From contig WJXW01000016.1 of assembly GCA_015832175.1 (NCBI GenBank), positions 1,302,001 to 1,366,000 on the forward strand: a stretch of 64,000 nt of DNA. The letters run 5' to 3'. Of the stretch, positions 22,801 to 34,573 are shown piece by piece. Both the position numbers and the translations under genes were made by a program. Numbering within the stretch: the first letter of the stretch is position 1; every line of letters begins with the position of its first letter. This stretch comes from Paraphaeosphaeria minitans. Taxonomy: Eukaryota; Ascomycota; Dothideomycetes; Pleosporales; Didymosphaeriaceae. Under the pieces are notes generated by a model. That model made no database searches. It was given only the letters and a program-made list of their open reading frames with translations, and was not told the DNA's origin.

Positions 22801-23555
22801 ATGAGTTCCCTCCCGCGTATACTCTTTTCCACCCTGTCCGCCATGCGCACCAAGCGTACGAGACCCTACAAAAAGTAGCAGCCTGCGAAATCGTCACCAG
22901 CACCTCCCGGTGGAGTCCTTTTCGGACATTCGCGGGAAGTACGACTATGTAAAAATTGATATACCGCACTTCAGCCAGCGGAGCCGTTGCTGGCAACTTC
23001 GACGAAGAGTTCATCTCCCATCTCCCTCCATCATTCAAATACATCTGCCACAACAGTTCCGGATATGACCGAACCGATGTACACGCCACTGCCGCACGCA
23101 GCATCACCGTCACATATGCCCCTGATCACAGCGGCAACCGCTGATCTAACGCTCTTCCTCCTCTTCAGTGTTCTACGACAGCTCAATCCGTCTTTCATCA
23201 AAGTTCGGAGTGGCCAGTTCAAGAAGGGCGTCGACTTCAGGCACGATCCGCATGGCCAAACGCTCGGTATTCTTGGGATGGGCTGCATTGGCCGTACAGT
23301 AAAGGCCCGCCTGGACCCGTTCGGTCTCAAGACCGTGTATCACAATCGCAATCATTTAACAACCGACCTAGCGGGTAGTGCTAACTACGTGTCGTTTGAT
23401 CAGCTTTTGGCGGAAAGCGACATCATATCCGTTCACATTCCGTTGTCCGCCAAGACCAAGCACTTGACATGGGCGAAGGAGATCGCGAAGATGAAGCCTG
23501 GTGTTGTACTTGTGAAAGCTGCGCGTGGTGCTATTATTTACGAGGCTGGCATGTA
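22801..23555 (+). pseudogene. Glyoxylate/hydroxypyruvate reductase pseudogene (D-2-hydroxyacid dehydrogenase)
   Basis: The gene reads in pieces. An N-terminal RHAHQAYETLQKVAACEIV lies near 22,850, followed by DIRGKYDYV, then IYRTSASGAVAGNFDEE with SFKYICHNSSGYDRTDVHA (about 22,956-23,090). A frameshift leads to ATADLTLFLLFSVLRQLN (about 23,135-23,185), the NAD(P)-binding TLGILGMGCIGRTVKA (about 23,260-23,300), VYHNRNHL, and SDIISVHIPLS with KPGVVLVKAARGAI. The protein then ends abruptly after about EA, before the catalytic His region and the last third of the enzyme. There are at least three frame changes. Intact enzymes reduce glyoxylate or hydroxypyruvate to glycolate or glycerate. The 3' end is fused to the open frame of the neighbouring regulator. 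Confidence 0.85.
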
Positions 23556-25434
23556 CATAGTCGGCTACGCATCACCAACGCGCGACTGATAACAATGCCA
23601 ACACGCCACTCACAAGCCTGCCTTCTCCCGAGGAATGCATCTTTGAGTCTGAGCAGCACCCTAATGCCGCTCAGCCCCAGAGCAATGGAATCGGAGAGCT
23701 CCCTGACCATAATATCGCCAAAGAGCTTCTCATGACTTATTTCCGCACCTGGCACCCCCTTGTACCTTTCCTGCATGGCCCAAGCTGCCTCGAAGAGCTA
23801 GAAAAGCTTTATGTGGGACAGCAAGATCCAGGCGGTCGGGTTCGGAAACCTCGCACGCTTGCGTGGGCCGTCATCTTTCAATTCCTCTTCAACATCGCAA
23901 AGCTAGAACGAACAGACCTTCCGCCTTTGGCAACCACGAGCTTTCGATCCGAGGAACAACTCCTGATCGCACTGAGCTCCTTGTCTCTGAAGTGTGACCT
24001 GGAATCCATCCAAGGTCTTTTGATGGCGCAACTCTACTTCGTTGCTACTATGCATCTTCAGGCGGCTTCCAGTGCGGGCGGGCTAGTCTTGAGGTCCATC
24101 TACAAATCGGGCCTACATCGGTGTCCAGTCCGATATTCTACTTTTGGTGTTGATGAGATAGACATGCGCAAGCGCATCTTCTGGAGCGCATATACATTAG
24201 ACCGTTTCACGAGCCAGTCCCTTGGCCATCCACTCGGGATCCAGGACTCTGATGTCGATGTTTGTCAGCCCGGGCTAGCAGAGCTCCATGAGCCTGTCTA
24301 TCCTGTCGAAAACTTTGAAGCGGGTACCTCTTCAGAGGAAACATTGCTACATCTACCGGCGAATCACCCGCAACGACTGTCTGGATCAGCTCAGATGGAT
24401 AATGCCGACACCACGCAAACAGGAGCCCAGGAATATATGGCAACTGATGAAGCGAACGAACAACTAGATCCAGGCTCGCCTGTTGAGAATACGAACACCG
24501 GATCTACGTCTCAAGGCCGTCACCAGAACCAGTCTGTCCAAGCACAATTCGTGCGCTATTCTAAATTAGTAGGCCGTGTTTTAGAAACATTCCACAAGTC
24601 AATTCACTTCCGCTCTGCTAGCGCACGAGAGGTTCTCTTTCTCAAGGCTGACATAGATGCCTGGGGGAATATGTTGCCGCATCCGTCTTCCTCACTTCCA
24701 CAACCGGTCCCTTCTGGCAACGCTTCTCTAAGACCGAGTAGCTTCAACCAGGACGTTTTCTTTGAAGTCGCGCGGCAGCATCTTATTCTTCTTGTCAATC
24801 GACCATCGTTATCTTTGAAGGCCACATCCGCCCAATTTCGGCACGCGATACAAATCTGCATTGCAGCATCGCGGTCGGTCATCCGGGTCCTTGAACCGTA
24901 TCTCACAAGAGGCTCACTTTTCTGGCCTGGATATCTATCTGTAGTATGGATGGCTGGTCTTATCATCGTATTCGCCTGTAAGTCGAGACTGCACAGTATA
25001 TCTAACGCTACAAGGTATTTAACTTCACCCACGAACATTCTTTCATAGCCAGTCTAACTTTGTAGAGCGATATTGTAGCATCACTCCGTATCCTCGAAGT
25101 AATAGCATCAAGGTGGAGTGTGGCAAAGAATTGTCATGATGTTCTCTCCTAGCTGCTGGAGAGTCTTCGAAAGCCATCGCCCCCACGAGCGTCGACTGCC
25201 GCTGCTGAACAACATGAAAACCGACGTGTTTCTCAAGACCATACCATGACGAGAGGCCAGAAACGACCCCAATACGACTCGCCACCGTATGCGTCCGAAA
25301 GATTTGATTACCGCCGCGTGCGGCTCTCAAATATGAATTCACCGTGGCCCCAGTGGGCTGCTCCAGACAACGAAGAGCATACTCAATTGCTGGAACCGGA
25401 AATACTCATGTTTGACAACATTGGAGTCAACTAT
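23556..25434 (+). pseudogene. Zn2Cys6-type fungal transcription factor, 5' part, split by a retroelement
   Basis: Middle-homology (Fungal_trans, PF04082-like) regulator. The frame is open from about 23,560 through LPSPEECIF, KELLMTYFRTWHPLVPFLH (23,720 on), RKRIFWSAYTLDR and LGHPLGIQDSDVDVCQP. A probable intron at 24,978-25,048 starts GTAAGT and contains CTAACG. The following exon continues RILEVIASRWSVAKN and GQKRPQYDSPP to FDNIGVNY at 25,434. Two in-frame TAG codons (25,063 and 25,150) stand where Gln is plausible (CAG to TAG, RIP-type). The N-terminal Zn2Cys6 DNA-binding cluster is absent: sequence upstream of about 23,556 is the hydroxypyruvate reductase relic. The 14.2-kb Copia nest starts at 25,435, and the C-terminus is at 39,658-39,968. 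The gene is inactive. Confidence 0.88.
24978..25048 (+). other. Probable intron of the regulator
   Basis: 71 nt with donor GTAAGT, a CTAACG branch-like site and acceptor CATAG. It joins phase-1 exon ends so that the downstream frame matches the rest of the last exon. A nearer AG (ACAAG at about 25,014) would give a 37-nt intron followed at once by a stop, so it is less likely. Confidence 0.55.
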
Positions 25435-25650
25435 TGTGGCGCGTATGGGATACGGGTAGGGCCATGGGCCCTACAACACGAACAGGGCGATCACCTGAGA
25501 GGTGATCACCTGACTACTACAAGCTTCTCACTTAGCTTACTACTTCCCTATGTAAACTAGGTCTATATAAGACACACTACTAAGCAGGCTTCTCCTATTT
25601 AGTAAAATACACTTAATTACCCTAAGTAATATCCTTAGTTTAATTTTATA
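25435..25650 (+). repeat. 5' LTR of the outer Copia element
   Basis: 216 bp, TGTGGCGCGTATGGG to TTAATTTTATA. It matches 39,441-39,657, with mostly C/T and G/A differences. The CA terminus has become TA here. Confidence 0.92.
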
Positions 25651-25787
25651 GTTATAAGCCTAGCGCTTTTAAACGTGGAAAGTCTCTCTCTATATAATTA
25701 AAATAAGCTTAGAAATACTACCTAGCTACTTTTATTATTAAATATCTTTTTTAAACTACCCTCTAAATATAGCTTTTCCTACAGCAG

Positions 25788-26090
25788 TGTTACGAACCAG
25801 ATAGCAATGTGGGAGTCGGGCGCTTATAAAGGTATAATAAAGCGACAATAAGATTACAGACATAACAAAGAGATACTAAAAGGCTTAGATTAGATTATGT
25901 AATACGCTTAGCCGCTTAGGAGCCCTAAGTAGCTAAGTAGGTTACGTAATGCGCTTAGTTGCTTAGGAGCACTAAGTAGTAGAGTAGCCTTAGTATATAG
26001 AAACGCGAGAATAGACTTTTATACTTATATTTAATCTATTTATTAATCTATTATTTAGATTCTAGTAGACTAAATTATTAACTTGTTACA
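25788..26090 (+). repeat. Left LTR of Gypsy-2
   Basis: 303 bp, matched by 34,164-34,466. It contains an internal near-duplicate of a CGCTTAG..GCTTAGGAGC(C/A)CTAAGTAG unit. Confidence 0.9.
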
Positions 26091-26149
26091 CTTTGTTAAG
26101 ATACTAATATATTAATAAGACCTTTTACCTTTCGTAAGTACTCCTGCCT

Positions 26150-29100
26150 AAGAACTAACCTTAACCCTTTAGGACTAGCTACCCTTTTAGATTTAATATC
26201 TTAAATACCTTTAATATAAGTACTTTACAAACTTCTACCTCTTTTATAGCTTTAGGTGCTACTAAGATTACTCTTATAAAGGATAGTAGTAAGGCGTATA
26301 AACCTAATCTCTACTTTAGTAAATAATCTTAAACTAACGTTTAGATTCTCTAGTTAGACCTCTACTTCTTTAACTTAGACAAATTCCTTAAAGATAAGAA
26401 AAAAGTTATTTTTGCAGTAATATACATATAAGGAGATATAGAATTATAGATCTATTTATACCTTAAAAAGTACCTAGGAATAAACTATAATAATAATAAC
26501 AATAATTACGCAAATAAGCACGCTAATACAGTTAATATTATTAAGGATTATAATAACTTTAAGAAATACCTTAAACAACTCTTTAAAATTACTAATAAGG
26601 ACTCTATTGCAAAAGTAAAGATTTAGACTATAACTTAGAAGTAATTAGTAGCTAAGTATATAGCTAAGTTTTGCAGATACGCTATATAACTTAACTTAAA
26701 CAATAAATCTCTTTAGGACATATACAAATAAGGACTTAAATAGAAACTATATAAGGAACTCCTACGTAGTAGTGCGCGAATTACTAACCTTAAAGAACTA
26801 CATAAAGAAACTATTAGAATTAACAGAGAATAGTTTTTACTATAATAAGAGCTCTACTAAAACCCTAGAGTAGTAAGCTTTAGGTAACTAGTAAAAGTGG
26901 TTTATAAGAACCCTATTAGAATTATCTAAAAGCAATACCTAAGGAACTACTAGAGATATAATCTAATAGAAGATATCTAGTTTAATTATATAGGCAAAGA
27001 AAAAGGAGGAAGAATAGGCCCTAAGCAGCCTAATAAACGCGTTTTTAATAGAAGTTAATAACTAATAACTAAGACCTGTAAATGCTTTATATGTGGTAAA
27101 CTAGGCTATATAGCTAGGAACTATAGATTAAAGAACAAAGTCTATTAAACTAAGTTAAATATACTAACTATTAAGGACTAAGAACCTAATAAGGAATAGG
27201 AAGTTATTATAACGCTATTTAGTTACTAATACGTTACACTAGAGCAAAGTAAGTAATTATATTTACTTAACTTATAACTATATAAAGATCTAGAAGACAA
27301 CTCTAACGTATACTACAACGCTAAAAATATAGAAGAGATACTAAAATCTCCTACTCCTTACCTATAAAGTAGGTAGGAAGAAGATAACCCTATGTCACCC
27401 AAGTATAAACTAAATATTTAGGACTATATAGAACCCTACTAGGCACTAAAAAGAATGCGACCTTAAAAATAAGGAATTAGACTACGTATTAAAGTACTAC
27501 CTAGACTACTAAAATCCTACACACTAATTTTATATATAGACGCATTGCGAAGAACTAATATATGTATAATATAAGGTAGAGAAAGAGGAGAATAAGAAAT
27601 AACCTAAAAAGAAATAACGCTATAGATAGATGTAGATAGACTGCTCTATTACAGCTTATAATAAACACCTTTAGAATAAATAATAAGTGGAATACTTCCC
27701 TTACCTCACGCTAAAGGGCAATAAATACTATAATATACTTATTAATAGAGACTGTATATAACTGTACTAGTACACGTGCCTAAACTAAGACTATAAATAC
27801 TACTATATAACTAAACATTTAGACGGCTTTATAAACTGCCCTATGTAAGAAGTAATAATAGAACTACTAATTTAACTAGTATATAGGAATAGTGAAGACT
27901 GTAGGAGAAAAAACAGAAAAACATCCTTATAGGAAGAAGAAGAAGATAATCTATATAAACTATGTACTTAAGAATAATAATAGAAGTAGATACTTAGAAA
28001 CGTATACTATGCACCTAAACTTATTTACAACCTATATAAATAGATGTCTTTTTTAGGCCTAAACTTAAATAAGAAAACGCCTTTATTAAATTAAATACTA
28101 TAGTAAGCATAGTATTAGTTAAGCTACTAGTATAGCTTAAAGGAATATAGGCTTAAGCTCTTATAGACTAAAGAGTAGAAAGGAACTTTATATTTTATTA
28201 GATAGTAAGATAAGCGGGACTTATAATATTAGAGAAAGAAGTACCCTATATTATTTATATTATAAATGCATCCCTAATGCCTAAGACACCTTAGATATAC
28301 TAGGAGGTTACTACTATAATAATAGTCTAAAGATATAGAAAGGAACTTACCTTAGATGTCTTACTAGGATTGAAGTATAAGTTAGTCTTAGGATTACTTT
28401 AGTTAATAATAAACAACCTACAGATTAACTAGGGTATAAAGAAAATATTATTTAAACGCTATAATTATATATTATAAATAAAGCCTTACGCATTAATTAA
28501 AAATAATAGTAGATAAGAAAGTTATTAATAACATAATACTGTAATAGATAGTTAAATAATAGAAGCACACCTTAGCAGACGCTAGTAGGAACTACTAGGT
28601 TAAGAAGTATAAGAAGGAGAATAATAGCACACTTCTTACCTTACTAAGAGAGTACAGGAAATAGACATATATATTTACAGAAAAGGAAGGAAAAGTAAAC
28701 CTACCTAAATATTAACCCTAGGATCTTATAATAGATCTAGAAAAAGGGAAGACGCCACCTTTTAGACTACTATATAGTAAGATAGAAGAAGAACTCCTTA
28801 AAGAACGTAATTTTATTTAGATAAACCTTAAGAAAGAATATATACAACTATTAAAGTTACTAGTAGTAAGCCCTTTTATGTTTATTAAGAAAAAGGATGG
28901 ATTAGGCAGACTATGCGTTAACTACTAATAACTTAATAATATAATAATAAAGAACTAATATCTACTACTAAACATTATAGAGCTACAAGATTAACTATCT
29001 TAAGCTAAGATATTTATAATAATAGATCTAAAAGACGGTTACTACCTTATATGAATTAAAAATGGTAAAGAATAGAAAACAGCGTTTTAATCACGCTATA

Positions 29101-31420
29101 GACTATTTAAATATAACGTTATACCATTTAGACTTATAAACGCACTAGCACCTTTTATAGCACTTATTAATAACGTACTCTATAAATATCTAGACATATT
29201 TGTTATTACGTATATAGATAATATCCTTGTCTTTTCTAAAAACGAATTGGACCACACTAAGTATATATAGATAGTACTAGAAGTACTAGATAAAGTATGC
29301 CTTTGTATTAAACTTAAGAAATGTAAGTTTAAAGTTAAATAACTTAAATTCCTAGGACATATTGTTACTATAGAAGGAATTAAGATGGCACTAAGTAAAG
29401 TTAAATATATTAAAAACTAGCTAATACTAAAGACAGCTAAGAATATCTAAAAATTCTTAGAATTCTATAGATTTAACTAACAATTTATCCAAGATTACGT
29501 AAAGGTTACAATACCTTTAATAAATCTTATAAAGAAGGATGTACCCTTTAGATAGATAGATAAGTATAGAATATTATTCTAACTCCTTAAGACAGTATGT
29601 ATTATAGAACCTATCCTTATTTATTTTAGAAGTGATAAACTACTACGCTTTAAAATAGACACTAGTAATCTTATGCTAGGCGCCTACGCTAAATAAGAAT
29701 ATAATAGTAGATAGCACCTAATTGCCTACTACTTATACAAATTTAGTAACGCCAAAACACAATATAATGTATATAATAAAGAACTCTACGCTATTATTAA
29801 AGCCTTAAAGCACTAGAGGATTTACGCGCTTAGTTACTTAACACTAGAAATCTATATAGATTATAAGAACCTTCTAAAGTTTATAACAACAAACGGACTT
29901 ACCCTATAATAATAAATATAGTTGTAGACTACTAGGTAGTATAAGTTTAAAATATCTATATAGCTAGAAAAAAAAAACGACAGAGTAGACGCTCTTAGCT
30001 AATAAAGTAATCTAGTAGAAGAAAAGGTAAAAACCTTCTCTGCAATCCTTTGCAAAGCTAAAAATAGATCTCTAGAACTAATAGCAGAACTAAATTAACT
30101 TTTAGTGATTAACTAAGAAGTTCTAGGATATCTATAGACTAAGATTATCTAATAATACTACGATAACCCTATATACAGACAGCTAGGTATCACAAAAACA
30201 ATAGAACTTATCTAAAGGAATTATACCTTTAAAGGAATTAAGGAAGCTATAATAACTTATATCTATAAATATATAGAATGCTAGAGAAATAAACACAGTA
30301 TATATCTTAAGTATAGAGAGATATAAGTAATTAGAATACTAACAGCACCATAGGAAGACATCGCTATAGATTTTATTATAGAAATTCTAAACTCAAAGAA
30401 TCTAACAACAGGAATTAAATATAATAGTATACTAGTAATAGTCTACGAACTAAATAAGTATATTAAGCTTATTCTATGCCTTAAAAGAATAATAGTAAAG
30501 GAACTTGCTTTTCTTATCCTAGACTAACTAATTAGGCACTACAGAATCCTAAAAACAATTATTAGTAATAGAGATAAGCTCTTCACGTTAAATTATTAGA
30601 TAACGCTTATAGCCTTACTTAGAACGAAATAAAAGCTATTAACAGCTTACTATCTATAAATAGATAGATAGATAGAACGTACGAACTAAACTATAGAAAC
30701 GTACTTACGTATTTACTGCAATAGTTAGAAGAATAACTAGGTTTTATTACTATTTATAGCATAGTTAGCCTATAATAATAAAGTATTAGCAGTATTAGGA
30801 CATACACTGTTCTATATAAACTATAGAAGACACCTATATCTCTTTAATTAATAATTTCCTACAACAATTAAAGCAAAAGAAGCCATAGATATAGTAGAAG
30901 ACATAAAGAAAGTATACTAATAACTCTACGAAAATCTTAAGAAAGCTTAGTAGCAATTAATTTTATACTAAAACTAAAAACAAAAAATAGCACCTTAGCT
31001 AAAGAAAGGGGATAAAGTATATCTGCTTAAAAAGAACCTTTAAACTTAGAAGAAGAAACATAAGAAACTAGATTATATTAAGGTTAGACTATTTTACATT
31101 TCTAAGCAAATATTACTAGTAAACTATAAGTTAGAACTACTGCTAGATGCAAAGATACACCTAGTATTTCACGTATTATTACTAGAACTAGTAGACCCTA
31201 ATACTCTAATTAAGACAACCTTCTACCACTAAGCTAAGGAAGAAAATAAATTTAAAGTTAAAAGAATTCTAGACTATAATTAGTAAAATAAAATATGTTT
31301 TATTAAATAGAAAAGTTACCTATATAGTAAAAACACTTAGAAACTAGTAGCCTACCTAGGGAACTATTAATAAAAAATTAAGGAATTTTACAAACGCCTA
31401 ACACAACATAATATTATCCT
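26150..31420 (+). pseudogene. Gypsy-2 gag-pol relic
   Basis: Readable through RIP stops. A CCHC zinc knuckle lies at 27,083-27,124 (CFICGKLGYIARNY; the His and last Cys are mutated to Tyr). Reverse transcriptase runs from about 28,740 to 29,560 (LCVNY block at 28,911; YIDD is now YIDN). RNase H ends near 30,000. Integrase covers about 30,170-30,830 (AIDFIIEIL, then QIERTNQTIETYL). The chromodomain lies at about 31,239-31,380 (FKVKRILDY, then KNTQKLVAYLGN). RT and chromodomain share one frame; the knuckle is in another. Stops are almost all at Gln or Trp positions. Confidence 0.88.
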
Positions 31421-31914
31421 TACCTAGGAAGCCAGAGTCACAGAGTTATTCTAGAACTCTAGGGGAAGATTGTTTATTACTAACTAAATAGATATACTAA
31501 GCTCTACAGAACCTATAGGCTAAGTAGGCTAAACTAGATCTTTCTTTAACTCTATTAGCGTAGCACTTTCTACTATAATTACCTCTCTAGCGCACTTTTT
31601 ATTCTGCGCTAACTATTTTAATAACCGCTTCTTTTTTATGTACGCTACACGCAGCGCCTTAGATATAGTATTGTGTTCTTTACACGCCTCTAATATTTGC
31701 GCCTCTAACTTCTTCTTTTTAAATACTAACTATAAAAATTTATTTTAAGTAATAGCTATATTACACTTAAATCCTTATTTCTAACACTTACTACACTTCT
31801 CTAAGCTAATATAGACCTTACACACATAAGAATACGCCTTATAGAAAGAACACTTAGATACTATAATAGTACTATAATTCTTAATAGTAAAGATAAGGTC
31901 GTAATAACGCTTTA

Positions 31915-32226
31915 TATCTGTACAGTTTATCGTACAAATAGCACTAAGTGAAATAGGGGCCTACCTACCTATAGGGACCCGCACAAGGACCCACTACTTA
32001 GGTTAGCGCTAAGAGGTAGAGACTTTATAAGGCCCTGCCTGCCTATAAGGACCTACACAAGAACCTACTGCTTAGGTTAGCGCTAAGAGGCAGAGACTTT
32101 ATAAGGTCCTTAGTGTCCCTTTGTACGATAGACTAGACGTAATTAATTAAACCTACTTCTTACCCTTTATATAATAGTATACTATTAACCCTTAAATACT
32201 TAATTACAGATTAAGCCAAACTAACA
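31915..32226 (+). repeat. Left LTR, non-autonomous copy A
   Basis: 312 bp; the 74-bp internal unit (…GGTTAGCGCTAAGAGG…) is present twice. Its partner is 33,788-34,099. Confidence 0.9.
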
Positions 32227-33787
32227 CTAATTAGTAGTTAATTCTAATTAACTGTAAACTAGTAAAGTCTAAAGACAGAGTGCCCTATAAGCTAGATGTA
32301 TAGGTTCTGTATTATTACTTTTACTAGAGATTAAATTTTAGATTATATAATAAGCAGAAATAAAGTGTGCACATTTATAAAGAGTTGTATAATCTAGTTT
32401 AAGCTATTCTATAGAAAAGAAAGAAGATAGTAAGCACATTTACAACCCTAAAAAACACGTCATATAATTAAACTAGTAATAACTAAACATAAACATATTA
32501 TATAATTAAACTAGCAACACACTAATACGGTCTAGTCGCACAATTTATTAAAATAATAATATAGCACTAGGACTAAGAGACTTCCTAGAGGAATCTGTAC
32601 AAGAAGGAATTATATAATAAGCTACCTAGAAGGATAACTTAGAATAGCTTTAATAAGTAAAGGAAGTAATAAACATTAAGGCTATTACCTTAAAAGGAGA
32701 GGTCGCATAAAGGTACTAGGTAGATAGAGTAGATCTATATAGCTACCTACCCCCTTCTCTAAAATAGCTAAACACTTATATAGTGTATATAATTGCATAA
32801 TATTGCGTAAGTAGTTTTAAAAGTAAAGAAGTAATCTCTTCTTTTACTAAAGATTTTAATAACTAGAAGAAGAAAACCTTTAATAAAATTAGTTATATAA
32901 TAAGAAAAGAGCTTATTACTTTTCTTATAAAGGAAGGCTTTGTCGCTACTAATACTATAATAAAGGACACCTATGCAAAGAAACTCTTTAAACTATTATA
33001 GCTTAACTATAAGCTATAGACCTTTTATATAATAACGCTATAACTATAACCTAAACTACTTCGCATAATCTTAATAAAGTAACTTATACTATCTATAGGC
33101 AATGTATATATATATAGAGCACAGCTGGGGCCTATCTCTATACATGTGAGGATAGAGACACTATACATAGAGCTATACTAGTAGTAATAGCCTAAAATCT
33201 AGACTACTTTTGCCTAATAAACTACATTGTATAAAAAGGCTAGACACTCCTAGTCTCTTTAATAACTAGGAGATTATGCTTCTATCTAGCTAGATAATAT
33301 TATTCTTAACTTTAAAAGAGAGCTAGAGGATAAAGACTATTACACAAAAAAAGAGGAAGATAAATAAGACTAATAGAGTAATAAAGAAGAAGTATAGAAG
33401 GCTACCTTATACTTTACTTCTACTATATACTTTTATTATATAACTAGGAGCGATCTTTCTATACCTACTTACTAAGACCTAGCGCTAAGTATTATATTAC
33501 TTAACACTCTACCTTTTATTTGCGTATAAAATATATACCTAGAAAGAGCCTTATTATGTAATGTGACTCTACTACTGTGCGAAGGGGTAGGGTAAGAACT
33601 AAGTAGGTTAGCTGTTACTACCTATTTACATAAAAGTAGGTGTAAATAGGACCTCTACTATATAGTAATACTACACCTACTTTATAACCTATTCTAATAG
33701 GGGAAGGCTAACTGTATAGATAGAAAAGGATAGGAAAGGGAAAGTATATAATAGATATAAGCTATTGTATAAAAGAAAAGTTACTAG
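32227..33787 (+). pseudogene. Unrecognised ORF relic carried by the non-autonomous LTR element
   Basis: Ignoring RIP stops, a continuous frame is seen from about 32,740 to 33,780. Stretches include ISYIIRKELITFLIKEGF, AKKLFKLL, ILSIGNVYIYRAQLGP, LGDYASIQLDNIILNFK and EDLYY-like acidic parts. Stops fall where Gln codons are expected, so this was once coding. I recognise no gag, protease, RT, integrase or known domain. The same sequence occurs in copies B and C, and C carries extra segments. Its function is unknown. Confidence 0.6.
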
Positions 33788-34099
33788 TGTCTATATAGTT
33801 TATTATACAAATAGCACTAAGTGAAATAGGGGCCTACCTACCTATAGGGACCTGTATAAGGACCTACTACTTAGGTTAGCGCTAAGAGGTAGAGACTTTA
33901 TAAGGCCCTGCCTACCTATAAGGACCCGCATAAGGACCCACTACTTAGGTTAGCGCTAAGAGGTAGAGACTTTATAAGGTCCTTAGTACCCCTTTGTACG
34001 ATAGACTAGACGTAATTAATTAAACCTACTTCTTATTCTTTGTATAATAGTATACTATTAACCTTTAAATGCTTAATTGCAGATTGAGCCAAACCAACA
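33788..34099 (+). repeat. Right LTR, non-autonomous copy A
   Basis: 312 bp, starting TGTCTATATAG and ending CCAACA, followed by target duplication CTTTA. Confidence 0.9.
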
Positions 34100-34163
34100 C
34101 TTTATACTATTATAATTAGTAGGCATAATTCTTTAGGACAAAGAATAGGAAGGGAGGGGATAC

Positions 34164-34466
34164 TATTATAAACTAGATAGTAATATAGAAGTTAGGCGCT
34201 TATAAAGGTATAATAAAGTGATAATAGGGTTATAGACGTAACAAAGAGATACTAAGACGCTTAAATTAGATTATATAATACGCTTAGCCGCTTAGGAGCC
34301 CTAAGTAGCTAAGTAGGTTATATAATACGCTTAGTTACTTAAGAGCACTAAGTAGCAGAGTAGCTTTAGTATATAGGAACGTAAGGATAGACCTCTATAC
34401 TTATATTTAATCTATTTATTAATCTATTGTTTAGATTCTAGTAGACCAAATTGTTAACTTATTACA
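34164..34466 (+). repeat. Right LTR of Gypsy-2 (shared with a following partial copy)
   Basis: 303 bp partner of 25,788-26,090. It is followed not by unique flank but by 107 bp identical in kind to the Gypsy-2 5' interior. Confidence 0.88.
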
Positions 34467-34573
34467 CTTTATTAAGATACTAACATATTAATAAGACCTT
34501 CCACCTTCTGTAAGTACTCCTGCCTAAGAACTAACCTTAACCCTTTAGGACTAGCTACTCTTTTAGATTTAAT
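34467..34573 (+). repeat. Second copy of the Gypsy-2 5' interior, truncated
   Basis: These 107 bp align with 26,091-26,197 (CTTT(A/G)TTAAGATACTAA start, GGACTAGCTAC, then TTTTAGATTTAAT) and then diverge abruptly at about 34,573. The arrangement LTR-interior-LTR-interior' suggests a tandem or recombined pair of elements sharing the central LTR. Confidence 0.8.

Larger units (their letters stand above)
31915..34099 (+). mobile_element. Non-autonomous LTR retroelement, copy A (nested in Gypsy-2)
   Basis: 2185 bp with LTRs of exactly 312 bp (31,915-32,226 and 33,788-34,099) and a 5-bp target duplication CTTTA (31,910-31,914 and 34,100-34,104). LTR ends are TGTCTGTACAG-like and AAACCAACA. Each LTR carries two tandem copies of a 74-bp unit. 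The 1.56-kb interior has no RT, integrase or RNase H, but one frame about 500 codons long is readable if TAA/TAG is ignored. The element must have been mobilised by another element's enzymes (inference). Related copies lie at 54,885-57,009 and 60,778-62,916. Confidence 0.9.
25788..34466 (+). mobile_element. Ty3/Gypsy chromovirus (Gypsy-2), nested inside the Copia element
   Basis: LTRs of 303 bp each at 25,788-26,090 and 34,164-34,466 (start TGTTACGAACC, decayed to TATTATAAACT on the right; end ACTTGTTACA). A purine tract GGAAGGGAGGGGA precedes the right LTR. The gag-pol relic (26,150-31,420) includes a C-terminal chromodomain. A 2.2-kb non-autonomous LTR element is inserted near its 3' end. 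A second, truncated copy of this family lies at 57,812-60,777. No clean target duplication is seen, because the right LTR runs into another copy of the 5' interior (34,467-34,573). Confidence 0.9.
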
